A stretch of DNA of 64,000 nt from Pacificimonas sp036351775. GTDB lineage: Bacteria; Pseudomonadota; Alphaproteobacteria; Sphingomonadales; Sphingomonadaceae. Positions 8,058 to 17,009 of this stretch are shown piece after piece (the first letter of the stretch is position 1; every line of letters starts with the position of its first letter). The notes under the pieces were generated by a model that saw only the letters and a program-made list of their open reading frames with translations, was not told the origin of the DNA and ran no database searches. The stretch spans positions 59,397-123,396 of the forward strand of contig JAZBPX010000028.1 in assembly GCA_036351775.1 (NCBI GenBank), in the 5' to 3' direction. A program made the translations under genes and the position numbers.

Positions 8058-9599
8058 ATGGCGACGGTTGCGGACATGATAACGGCCGAGTTCGGTTCGG
8101 TGCCGGATCTGGTGCGGCAGGGCGCGGCCGAGCAGCCCGACAAGCTGGCTGTCGTGATCGACGACAGGCAGCTGACGCGGGCCGCGTTTGCCGCTTTCGT
8201 CGACCGCATCGCCGCCAGCCTGCAGCGCGACGGCGTTCGGGTCGGCGATGCCGTTTCGGTGTGCGCGGGAACGTCGCTGGAATATGCGGCGCTTTACTTC
8301 GGTATTCTGCGGGCAGGGGCGGCAACCGCGCCCATCGCGCCGAGCGTGACGAGCGAGCAGATGGCCGCAATGATCGTCGATAGCGGGTCGCGGCTCGCCT
8401 TTCTGGATGCGGGAACGCGCGAGACGCTGGGGACGCATGGCGGGGCGCTGGCGGCAGAGGTCGTCGCGCTTGACGGCTCGCCCATCGGCCGCGCTTTCGG
8501 TGACTGGCTTGCGCCCGAGGGCGCCGTGCCAGCCGACGTCGAGATTGCGCCGGACGGCCCCTTCAACGTCATCTACTCCTCCGGGACGACAGGCATTCCA
8601 AAGGGGATCGTCCATTCGAACCAGATGCGGTGGCGGCAGATCGCCATGGGCGGTAACCCCGCCTACGCCGAAGCGGTCACGATCAATTCGACGCCGCTCT
8701 ACTCGAACACGACGCTGGTGAGCTTCCTGCCTACGATCGCACAGGGCGGCACGGCGGTCCTGATGAAGAAGTTCGACGCGCGGCGGTTTCTGGAGCTGGC
8801 GGAGCGGACGCGGGCGACGCACACCATGCTGGTGCCGGTCCAGTACAAGCGCATCATGGCGGACCCGGAATTCGACCGGTTCGACCTGAGTGCCTTCGAG
8901 TTGAAGACCTGCACCTCGGCGCCGTTCGCCGCAGAACTGAAGCGCGATGTCCTGAACCGCTGGCCGGGCGCGCTGGTCGAATATTACGGCCTGACCGAGG
9001 GCGGCTGTTCCTTCATGCTGAAGGCGCACGAGAACCCGGACAAGCTTCATACGGTCGGGCAGCCCATGCCGGGGCACGAGGCCCAGATGATCGACGACGA
9101 GGGCAATGTCGTCCCGCGCGGCGCGGCCGGCGAGATTGTTGGCCGGTCGCCCACCATGATGAGCGGTTATCTTGGCCGGGATGACAAAACGCGCGAGATG
9201 CACTGGTACGATGCGGACGGGCAACTGTGGTACCGCCACGGTGACGTCGGGCGGTTCGACGAAGACGGCTTCCTGATCCTCACCGACCGCAAGAAGGACA
9301 TGATCATTTCCGGCGGCTTCAATATCTTCCCGTCCGATATCGAAGCCGTGGCCCGCGAGTGTCCGGGCGTCGAGGATATCTCCGTCGTAGGCGTAGCCTC
9401 CGAAGACTGGGGCGAGACCCCGGTTGCCTTCTTTGTCGGCAGCGCCGCCCCGAGCGACGTGATCGCCTTCACGAATGGCAGGGTCGGCAAGACACAGCGC
9501 CTGTCCGACGCGCTGGCTATCGAGGAATTGCCGCGCAGTGCCATCGGCAAGGTGCTGAAGCGCGAGCTTCGTGACCGGTATCAGGACCGGACTGACTAG
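8058..9599 (+). CDS. Class I adenylate-forming acyl-CoA synthetase (AMP-dependent)
   Basis: An ANL-family enzyme that activates a carboxylic acid as an acyl-AMP and then a CoA thioester. The ATP-binding loop YSSGTTGIPKG is at residues 173-183. YYGLTEGG and the hinge TDRKKDMIISGGFNIFPSDIE follow, and the catalytic lysine lies in SAIGKVLKREL near the C-terminus. The protein is about 513 residues, within the family range. The ATG at 8058 is chosen over an in-frame GTG at 8037 because AGGGAGACG precedes it. The substrate could be a fatty or aromatic acid; no neighbour decides this. Confidence 0.92.
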   Translation: MATVADMITAEFGSVPDLVRQGAAEQPDKLAVVIDDRQLTRAAFAAFVDRIAASLQRDGVRVGDAVSVCAGTSLEYAALYFGILRAGAATAPIAPSVTSEQMAAMIVDSGSRLAFLDAGTRETLGTHGGALAAEVVALDGSPIGRAFGDWLAPEGAVPADVEIAPDGPFNVIYSSGTTGIPKGIVHSNQMRWRQIAMGGNPAYAEAVTINSTPLYSNTTLVSFLPTIAQGGTAVLMKKFDARRFLELAERTRATHTMLVPVQYKRIMADPEFDRFDLSAFELKTCTSAPFAAELKRDVLNRWPGALVEYYGLTEGGCSFMLKAHENPDKLHTVGQPMPGHEAQMIDDEGNVVPRGAAGEIVGRSPTMMSGYLGRDDKTREMHWYDADGQLWYRHGDVGRFDEDGFLILTDRKKDMIISGGFNIFPSDIEAVARECPGVEDISVVGVASEDWGETPVAFFVGSAAPSDVIAFTNGRVGKTQRLSDALAIEELPRSAIGKVLKRELRDRYQDRTD

Positions 9600-10000
9600 G
9601 TCGGCACCGCCAGGTCAACACCGGTGCGGCAAAAAAGTCGCACCGCTCGTCTCCTCCACGAAGCAGGGCAGCGGCCTGAACCTCTCAACCCGCCCGCTCC
9701 GATCCGTTGCCCCTGTCCATCGTTGAGAACGCCCCGCAAATTTCACGAGCTCATCAGAAATCGGCTAAGTCATTGTGAGAACAAGATATTAGAAACCGGC
9801 TGAATTGATATGTTCATTGACAGTTCAGGCTCGCTGGCCTTAGCGGGACCGCAGATGCCCTACGCGCCGGGTTTTCAGGGAAAGAAACCATTGCGCCTCT
9901 GCGGCATTTGGCTAAGAACACCGGGGCCAGGTAGGCCTCGGGCCTACTGTATATATGGGTCCGCCATAACGGGGCCGAGAAGAAAAGGGAGCTATATCCG
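9600..10000 (+). other. 401-base intergenic region ahead of the surface-protein locus
   Basis: No convincing gene was found here. The first part has a short inverted repeat (9622-9628 with 9639-9645, 7 bp), a weak terminator-like hairpin after the acyl-CoA synthetase. From about 9720 the base composition drops visibly. Two near-identical 13-mers, AGAAATCGGCTAA (9756-9768) and AGAAACCGGCTGA (9791-9803), stand 35 bases apart. A TTGACA occurs at 9817-9822 without a good partner. A perfect palindrome GTAGGCC-TCG-GGCCTAC (9931-9947) is followed at once by TGTATATAT. These are plausible promoter, operator or leader elements for the gene at 10001. Confidence 0.5.
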
Positions 10001-11752
10001 ATGACATTCAACGAGGATGCCGCGGGCGTTCTGCCTGAAGCAGCTGATTTCGAAGGGGCCAATAACCAGGCCCGCGTACTTCCTTCCGATCTCGCGGCAC
10101 TGGCCGAGGCGGCGCTCGATGAGGCGCCTGCGGAAGCTGAAGTCCTTGTTGCGTCGCTGAACCCCGGCGTTGTCGTCGCGGAAGCGGACGCCAGCGACGC
10201 GGTCGATGCCGAGGTCCTGATGGCTGCCGATGCCGCCGCCAGCTTCGAGCCGGTGGTTGCTGAGATGGCCGATGTCGACGGCGACGTTGTCGAAACGGTC
10301 GTTTACGAGCAGGCCGATGATTACGGCACGGATTACACCGCCCTTTACGTTATCGGCGGCCTTCTGGTCGTTGGCGGCCTGATCGCCATCCTGGCCGATG
10401 ACGATGACGACGAAGAAGACGTTGTCGTTCCCCCGCCTCCCCCGCCTCCGCCCCCGGCCAATGAGGCACCGACGTTCGCCGATGCGACGCAGGACGTGAC
10501 GACGGATGAGGATACCGCGCTTGTCGTCACGGCGACGGCGACGGACGCCGACGGCGACGACCTGACCTACACGGTGTCCGATGTGACCAACGGCACGGTT
10601 GTGAACAATGAGGACGGCACGTTCGTCTTCACGCCGGACGACGATGTCAGCGGCACGGGCAGCTTTGTCGTCACGGCGACGGACCCCGACGGCGAGACGG
10701 CGACCCAGACGGTCAACGTCACGATCAGCCCGGTCAACGACGCGCCGAGCATCACTGTACCGGGCGACGCGGTGACCTTCGTCTCTGGCTTCAGCGCGGT
10801 ATTTACGCCCGCGGTTGTCGATATCGAAGGCGACGATATCGTCCTGACCACGACCGACGGCAACGGTGTGGTTACGACGGTCGATGGCGACACCATCACA
10901 GTCGCGGCGGCGCCGGGCTTCTCTGGCGATACGTCGTTCGAGCTGACGGCGACCGATCCGGACGGCGGCACATCGACGGTGACGATCCCGGTTTCGATCG
11001 GTGCGGCGCCGGCATTCACGGGCCTCGACGCCGACTCCGACGGCGACATCAACACCCCGGAAGCGTTCGATGCGAGCAATGGCGATATCGCGTTCTTCGA
11101 TGACGTTGCGATTTCCAGCAACGCGCTGATCAATGGTTTCGCCCAGGGCGACTCCATCACCGCCAACGGGGACGCGGCCGACTATTCGTTCACGAACAAC
11201 GGCGGTGACATTGTCATTGCCTCCAACGTGGACGGCGTGGTCAGCCAGATCACGATCAATGCCGACGTGGCCGACTTCGTCTTCGACGAGGCGACCGCCG
11301 AAGCGGCGCTCGGCTTCGACTTTTTCCAGATCGGTGATGGTACGGTCGGCGATGGCGGTGGAACGCCTCCGCCTCCTCCCCCGCCGCCTCCCCCGCCCCC
11401 GCCGCCCCCGACCGGTACGGTGGATCTCGATGTGGACTCGGACAACGATCAGAACACGCCAGAGACATTTGATGCCGCTGGCTTGTCAGGATTGTTCCAG
11501 GACGATACGAACGTGGGCAGCAATGCAGTCATCAACAACTTTTCTGAGGACGACCTGCTCGAGGTTCTCAACCTTGGTGCCGACGGTGCGTCGTTCACCA
11601 GCGAGGGTACAGATATCGTAATTTCGTTCGTCTCAGCAGGGGGGGCGGCGAACTCGGTTCGGCTTACAGACACTGTCGGTGCCACGGACTTCATCTTTGA
11701 TGAGGCAACGGCTGAGGCGGCAGTTGGCTTCGACTTCTTCACGGTCGGCTGA
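10001..11752 (+). CDS. Cadherin/Ig-like surface protein with membrane helix, polyproline linkers and duplicated C-terminal domain
   Basis: A 583-residue acidic protein of unfamiliar layout. Residues 1-113 are acidic and Ala/Val-rich with no signal peptide. Residues 114-131 (ALYVIGGLLVVGGLIAIL) look like a transmembrane helix, followed by an acidic run (133-140) and nine prolines (144-152). Residues about 155-335 form two cadherin/Ig-like repeats (NEAPTF.., TATATDADGDDLTY, VTATDPDGETATQ, LTATDPDGGTSTV). Residues about 339-450 and 474-583 are two copies of one domain, each ending FDEATAEAA[LV]GFDFF, separated by a second, longer polyproline linker near 456-470. AAGGGAG precedes the ATG. It lies 38 bases upstream of the large RTX gene and is probably co-transcribed. 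The C-terminus resembles cargo of type I secretion. Role unknown: secreted adhesin or membrane anchor. Confidence 0.8.
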   Translation: MTFNEDAAGVLPEAADFEGANNQARVLPSDLAALAEAALDEAPAEAEVLVASLNPGVVVAEADASDAVDAEVLMAADAAASFEPVVAEMADVDGDVVETVVYEQADDYGTDYTALYVIGGLLVVGGLIAILADDDDDEEDVVVPPPPPPPPPANEAPTFADATQDVTTDEDTALVVTATATDADGDDLTYTVSDVTNGTVVNNEDGTFVFTPDDDVSGTGSFVVTATDPDGETATQTVNVTISPVNDAPSITVPGDAVTFVSGFSAVFTPAVVDIEGDDIVLTTTDGNGVVTTVDGDTITVAAAPGFSGDTSFELTATDPDGGTSTVTIPVSIGAAPAFTGLDADSDGDINTPEAFDASNGDIAFFDDVAISSNALINGFAQGDSITANGDAADYSFTNNGGDIVIASNVDGVVSQITINADVADFVFDEATAEAALGFDFFQIGDGTVGDGGGTPPPPPPPPPPPPPPPTGTVDLDVDSDNDQNTPETFDAAGLSGLFQDDTNVGSNAVINNFSEDDLLEVLNLGADGASFTSEGTDIVISFVSAGGAANSVRLTDTVGATDFIFDEATAEAAVGFDFFTVG

Positions 11753-11790
11753 ACCAAACAAAACAAGTTTATTTTGGAGGATAGAACAAC

Positions 11791-14700
11791 ATGCCTATCG
11801 TAATTCTCTCCGCCGGCGATACCTTCTTCGCCGCCGGTCCGAATCTCAACATCTTCGGCAAGCCGAACGGTGCTGAGACGGTCAACATCTTCCCGGGCGC
11901 GGAGGTCGTTCTCGACCCGTCGTTCAACCGGGGCGGTGACACGATCTCGTTCAACGAGACGACCGATGGTTACACGATCACGCGCTCCGGCTCGAACGTG
12001 ATCATCACGGGCGAGGACGGCACGTCCGTCACCATCCCGGTCGGCATCAACGACACGACGGTGGCTTTCCAGGACGAGACCTTCGACCTGTCGTTCAACC
12101 AGACGTCCAACGAGATCGAGCTGGTTTCCAGCGGCGGCGAGACGATCACGGTCGACGCCGACGGCGAGAATATCGGCGAGCCGGGCACCGGCGGCGGGCC
12201 GGTCCTGACAGTGGAATCGGCTTCGGTTACCGAGGGCGCGGGCAATCTGGTGTTCCAGCTGACGCTGGACGCTCCGCGAGACGTCGACACGGTCGTGCAG
12301 GTTTCGACCAGCGGTTCGGGCGATAGCCCGGCGACGGCGGGTTCGGACTTCGTTCCGTTTGCCGATTCGATCACGATTCCGGCGGGCGCGACGACGCGCT
12401 TCGTCACGGTTCAGGTGCTCGATGACAACAATCTCGAGGGTGACGAGACGCTCACGTTGAACGTGACGCCGCCTGCCGGTGTGACCCTTGCTGGCGACGG
12501 TGAGATCATCGGTACGATCATCGACAACGAATCCGTGCAGTCGCAGGAATTCGACCTGACGACCGGCGCTGACACGTTTACGGGTGATGCCGAGGCCGAC
12601 CGCTTCGTCGGAACGCAGACGCAGGACGCTCTCGGTAAGCTGCTTTCGCAGGCCGATGCCATCGACGGCGCCGGGGGAACAGACAGCTTCGTCCTGATCA
12701 ATGACTATCGGATTGAGAACGTGCCGTTCGGCCCGCCCCAGTTCCTTGTCACTCCGCAGGTCGTCGAAGATGCCGACCTCACGAACGTAACGTCCGTTGA
12801 GCGGCTGCTCACGAACTACACGAGCGTAACCCTTGCCGGCGAGGCTTCCGAGGCTGGTCTGTTTATCGTTGACACCTCGTTCAGCGATTCGAACCGCGTC
12901 AACCTTGCGGGCAACCCCGTGGGTGCGACCGTGGACGTATCCAGCTCTGCCTATACGCTTAGCGCTCAGATCACGAATGCGAACGAAGTCGCTGATGTGG
13001 TGCTCGTGGACCTTAGCGAGGGTTCGGACACGCTGAACACCGGTTTCGGTGTGAACGCGTCCAATGACCTCGTGGACATCGTTGCCGAGGGCAATGTGAT
13101 GGTCACGCTCGACCAGTCGCTTGTCGGCAACAATGTTGGCAACACGGTAAGCTTTGGCCTGGACGGTGGTCCGGTCAGCACCGCTGATGACGAGGGTACG
13201 ACCCTTCGCTTCCTGAACAATGTCGATAACGGCTTCCGCTTCATGGTAATGAACCCGGCCGGTGACACGGTTGGTTCGTTCGGCGGTGTCATCCTGGGGA
13301 CGTCGTTCAACGACAACCTGCAGGCGATTGCCGGCTACACGATTCCGCTGTTCATCGCGACGGGTGCTGGTAACGACACCCTTGGCGGCGGCCTCGGCAT
13401 CGACGTCCTCGACGGCGGCGTGGGCAACGACACCTACATCTACGACACGGGCGAGTTCGTGGCGGCCGAAGGCATTACCGATGCCGGCGGTGATGACACG
13501 ATCAACGTTTCCAGCCTGTCGGCGATCACGGACGATCTGTTCGCCAACAAGGCCGGTATCGAGAACGGCATCTTCAACGTCGAGACCGACGGTGTCGGTG
13601 CCGAGGTGACGCTGGCCGCGGCTGCGCAGGCTTCGGGTCTTACGGACGTTACGGTGACATCGGGTCAGTTTGACGCGACGGCCTACACGGTTGGCCTGAC
13701 AGCCCGGGTTGCTGACAACGCTGCAACGGGCGCGGGTAATGACTCCGTCCTTGTCGCGCAGAACGCGGTGGCCACCCAGACGATCGCTACGAACGGCGGC
13801 GATGACATCATTCAGTTCTATCGTAACTTCGATAGCGCTGACATGGTCGACGGCGGCATGGGCTCGGACACGATCCTTGCCGGCGGTGCCTTCCCGGTCG
13901 GTACCGGGTTCGAGAACCTGAACGGCGTTTTCGCTCAGAATTACGTTCTGACCGACGGCGATGTTCAGAATGTCGAGCGGCTCGTGCTGGCTTCGGGTCA
14001 GACCGCGTCGCCGGTCATCGGTGCCAATGACGATCCCGGCGCGGCGTTCACCTACACGGTGACGCTGGGTGACGCCCTGCTCGACTCTGGTGATACGTTC
14101 ACGATCGACGGCACGGCGCTGCGCACGGGTATTCGCACCGCGCTGGGCGCGGACGGCGAGATCGGCGGAACCGGCGTCAACGCCGACACGCTGACTGCCG
14201 AGACCCTTATGGTCCTTGCCGGCGGCCTCTCGGCCGATCGCAACGTCACTGCCACGGGCGGCGCAGCCAACGACACCTTCGTTGGCGGTGCAGGTACCGA
14301 CACCTTCTTCGGCGGGGCCGGTAACGACTCCCTGAACGGCGGCGCGGGCGTGGATACGCTCGACGGCCAGGAAGGTTCGGACACCTATGTGTTCACCGGC
14401 ACGCAGTTCGCCGAAGGTGAGACGATCACCGACTCCGGTACGGGTGCGACCGATGTCGACACGCTCGACATCAACGCCAACACCGGCAACATCGCCGATG
14501 CGGCGTTCGCCAACATCACCGGGATCGAGGCGCTGAACGTCGACATCACGGCTGCTGGCGGCATGGTGACCCTGGCTGCCAACGCGCAGGCCTCGGGCAT
14601 CCGCTCGGTGACGGCCGACGACAACGAGCAGATCGATGCCTCTGCCTACACGGTCGACATCACGATCATCTCTGGCGGTAACAGCCAGGGCGGTTCGGGT

Positions 14701-16869
14701 AACGATCTCGTCTTCGCGACCGGGGGCAACACCATCGAAGGTAATGGCGGCGACGACGCCCTCTATCTTTCCAACGTTGGTGGTGCTCAGGTTGTCAACG
14801 GTGATGCCGGGAACGACACGATCTTCGCCTACGCCTTTATGAACGGCGACGATGTCGATGGCGGTTCGGGTACGGATAACCTGATCCTCGATCAGTTCTA
14901 TCTGAACTCCGAGGTGCCGGTTCCGCTGCAGTCGTCCACGGCTCCGGCCAATGCTGGTAACCCGGCGACCGGTTCCGGTGCTCGCGGCGCAACCTCGACC
15001 TATACGCCGGGCCTTGGTGCTCTTACGGATGTTGAGGTGATTACGCTCGGTGCCGGCTTCGCCGCGACCACCACGCTGAACGGGTCGACGACGGATTATG
15101 TAATCAACCTCGTGGATGCGAACATCGACAACAACACGTCCCTGACGGTCGATGGCTCGGCTCTCCGCGCCGATGTCGTCACCAACGTGGGTACCGGTGC
15201 AACCGACGATGAGATGCTGACCGTTAACGGCGGCGGCCTGAGTCAGTCTCGCTCGCTGATCGTTCTTGGCGGTGCCGCGATGGACACCATCACGGGCGGT
15301 GCCGGTAACGACAACCTTTCGGGCAATGGCGGTAACGACATCCTGATCGGCAATGGCGGTAACGACACGCTGATGGGCGGTGCCGGTAACGACGACATTC
15401 GTGTTGCCTTCACCGAGTTCGACACCAACAACAATGTCGGCGACACCGACATCATTGATGGTGGCACGGGCACGGACCGTCTGACGCTGAACTCCGGCGG
15501 TCTGAACCGTGAGCTCTTCGACATCGACTTCGCCTCCGGCGTGACGAGCATCGAAGAGGTCTTCCTGACCGGCGGCGGGACGTTCACGTTCCAGCCGGCG
15601 GGCAGTGCCGCGGGTGCCGGTGTCACGACCATCACGGTCGACAATGGCACGGCCGGTAACATCGATGCCGGTAACTTCGGTTCCGGCTTGACGATCAACG
15701 GTGGCAACCTGAACGATACCATCAACGGTACGGGCAATAACGATGTCATCGTCGACGGCCTGGGCAACGACACGATCAATGCCCGCTCGGGCAACGACGT
15801 GATCGCGCTCGTCGGTGGCAGTGATACTGTCGATGCCGGTGTCGGTAATGACATTGTTCGGATGCAGAACAGCATTGACGGTACGGATGTCCTCGACGGT
15901 GGTCTTGGCAACGATACGCTGGAGGTTCAGGGTTCGACGACGAGCAACGACACCGAGGTGTTTGCGATCGACAACCAGGTGCTGTCGTTCAACACGGTCC
16001 TGCTTGATGGCGGAACCGAGGCGACGGCGGTTGCCGGTGCGGCCAACGATACGGCTGCGGTCATCACCAACTACAACATCACGTCCGTGACGAATGCGTC
16101 CTTCGACGGTGCTACCTCTGGTACGCTGACGATCAATGCCTCCGACCTGACGGCCCGGGTCACGGGTCTTGGTGCCGATGGTGAGATTGGTGGCACGGGT
16201 GCCAATGCAGATACGACGTCTGTCGGTACCCTGACGGTCGACGCTTCGCTGCTTACGGCTCCGTTCAACGTCTCGGTGACTGGTGGTGCCGGTAACGACA
16301 CCATCACGGGTGGTGCGGGCGCTGACATCCTGATCGGTGGTGCCGGTGTGGATACGCTGATCGGCGGAGCAGGTCTGGACAGTTTCGTCCTGACCGAGAC
16401 CGCACCGGCGACCGATTTCGTCGTTATCAACCCGGGTGACTCCAGCCGTGCGATCCCGGACGTCGTGACGGGCTTCACGATCGATACCGACATTGCTGAC
16501 GGTATCGATGCGAATGTGGACCGCCTGCAGTTCGTTGGTGAGACAGTCCTTGCTGATGTGACCGGTGTGATCGACGACGGTGTTGTCGTTGGTACGCTCG
16601 CGAGTGCCATCAACTCGGCGACCTCGCTTCTGGCGGCGGTCCAGCTGCTGGAGCAGGAACTGCAGAGCTCCAGCTCCGCGGGTGCCCAGGACGGTGTTGT
16701 TGCCTTCTCGTTCGGCGGCCAGACCTATGTTGCCGATGTGGCAGCCGGTGCGGCGGTTGACGCGAACAACTTCTCCGAGACGGTTGCCGATCTGGTGCAG
16801 CTGTCCGGTGTGACGGGCGTCACCGACGTCGTGGACGCCGGCGGCGGGAACCTCGTCTTCTTCGGTTAA
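11791..16869 (+). CDS. Giant RTX/Calx-beta surface protein, S-layer or adhesin candidate
   Basis: A 1692-residue acidic protein in which I see no cysteine. It has no Sec signal peptide. The N-terminal ~130 residues (NLNIFGKPNGAETVNIFPGA onward) form a beta-rich domain. Residues about 140-245 form a Calx-beta domain (SVTEGAGNLVFQLTLDAP...GDETLTLNV). The rest has repeated modules of two kinds: AAFANITGIEALNVD/VTLAANAQASG, and SLTVDGSALR..-type blocks. Both alternate with calcium-binding RTX nonapeptides such as GGAGNDSLNGGAGVDTLDG (about 14300, 15300-15400, 15730-15920 and 16290-16380). The ~90-residue C-terminus is non-RTX and likely holds the type I secretion signal. A strong TTTTGGAGGA site precedes the ATG. 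The complete type I exporter lies downstream, an arrangement like Caulobacter rsaA-rsaD-rsaE. S-layer function is inferred. Confidence 0.85.
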   Translation: MPIVILSAGDTFFAAGPNLNIFGKPNGAETVNIFPGAEVVLDPSFNRGGDTISFNETTDGYTITRSGSNVIITGEDGTSVTIPVGINDTTVAFQDETFDLSFNQTSNEIELVSSGGETITVDADGENIGEPGTGGGPVLTVESASVTEGAGNLVFQLTLDAPRDVDTVVQVSTSGSGDSPATAGSDFVPFADSITIPAGATTRFVTVQVLDDNNLEGDETLTLNVTPPAGVTLAGDGEIIGTIIDNESVQSQEFDLTTGADTFTGDAEADRFVGTQTQDALGKLLSQADAIDGAGGTDSFVLINDYRIENVPFGPPQFLVTPQVVEDADLTNVTSVERLLTNYTSVTLAGEASEAGLFIVDTSFSDSNRVNLAGNPVGATVDVSSSAYTLSAQITNANEVADVVLVDLSEGSDTLNTGFGVNASNDLVDIVAEGNVMVTLDQSLVGNNVGNTVSFGLDGGPVSTADDEGTTLRFLNNVDNGFRFMVMNPAGDTVGSFGGVILGTSFNDNLQAIAGYTIPLFIATGAGNDTLGGGLGIDVLDGGVGNDTYIYDTGEFVAAEGITDAGGDDTINVSSLSAITDDLFANKAGIENGIFNVETDGVGAEVTLAAAAQASGLTDVTVTSGQFDATAYTVGLTARVADNAATGAGNDSVLVAQNAVATQTIATNGGDDIIQFYRNFDSADMVDGGMGSDTILAGGAFPVGTGFENLNGVFAQNYVLTDGDVQNVERLVLASGQTASPVIGANDDPGAAFTYTVTLGDALLDSGDTFTIDGTALRTGIRTALGADGEIGGTGVNADTLTAETLMVLAGGLSADRNVTATGGAANDTFVGGAGTDTFFGGAGNDSLNGGAGVDTLDGQEGSDTYVFTGTQFAEGETITDSGTGATDVDTLDINANTGNIADAAFANITGIEALNVDITAAGGMVTLAANAQASGIRSVTADDNEQIDASAYTVDITIISGGNSQGGSGNDLVFATGGNTIEGNGGDDALYLSNVGGAQVVNGDAGNDTIFAYAFMNGDDVDGGSGTDNLILDQFYLNSEVPVPLQSSTAPANAGNPATGSGARGATSTYTPGLGALTDVEVITLGAGFAATTTLNGSTTDYVINLVDANIDNNTSLTVDGSALRADVVTNVGTGATDDEMLTVNGGGLSQSRSLIVLGGAAMDTITGGAGNDNLSGNGGNDILIGNGGNDTLMGGAGNDDIRVAFTEFDTNNNVGDTDIIDGGTGTDRLTLNSGGLNRELFDIDFASGVTSIEEVFLTGGGTFTFQPAGSAAGAGVTTITVDNGTAGNIDAGNFGSGLTINGGNLNDTINGTGNNDVIVDGLGNDTINARSGNDVIALVGGSDTVDAGVGNDIVRMQNSIDGTDVLDGGLGNDTLEVQGSTTSNDTEVFAIDNQVLSFNTVLLDGGTEATAVAGAANDTAAVITNYNITSVTNASFDGATSGTLTINASDLTARVTGLGADGEIGGTGANADTTSVGTLTVDASLLTAPFNVSVTGGAGNDTITGGAGADILIGGAGVDTLIGGAGLDSFVLTETAPATDFVVINPGDSSRAIPDVVTGFTIDTDIADGIDANVDRLQFVGETVLADVTGVIDDGVVVGTLASAINSATSLLAAVQLLEQELQSSSSAGAQDGVVAFSFGGQTYVADVAAGAAVDANNFSETVADLVQLSGVTGVTDVVDAGGGNLVFFG

Positions 16870-16896
16870 GTCCGGAGAGACAGTTTGGTACAAAGG

Positions 16897-16931
16897 TTGG
16901 GGCTCCCTATACGGGGGCCCCAATCTGTTTT
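16897..16931 (+). terminator. Rho-independent terminator after the RTX gene
   Basis: An 11-bp stem (16897-16907 with 16913-16923, one G-T pair) with the loop TATAC is followed by TCTGTTTT. It lies 27 bases after the stop of the large RTX gene and before the TolC-like gene. It would end most transcripts of the surface-protein genes, with limited read-through into the secretion genes. Confidence 0.8.
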
Positions 16932-17009
16932 GGGCGTATGGTTCTACGTCTTGGGTTCGGGTGTCGTTCGGAAACCGGACGTTGCGGGCCCATGTGTGGG
17001 GGAAGTGTT

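Noticed and set aside
9810..10004. A 64-codon plus-strand frame before the surface protein gene
   Set aside because: No ribosome-binding site, mixed unrelated composition, and it overlaps the palindrome and the start of the next gene.
15290..15410. CRISPR-like short repeats
   Set aside because: The periodic GGTAACGAC-type units are 27-base coding repeats for RTX nonapeptides in frame, not spacer-separated direct repeats.
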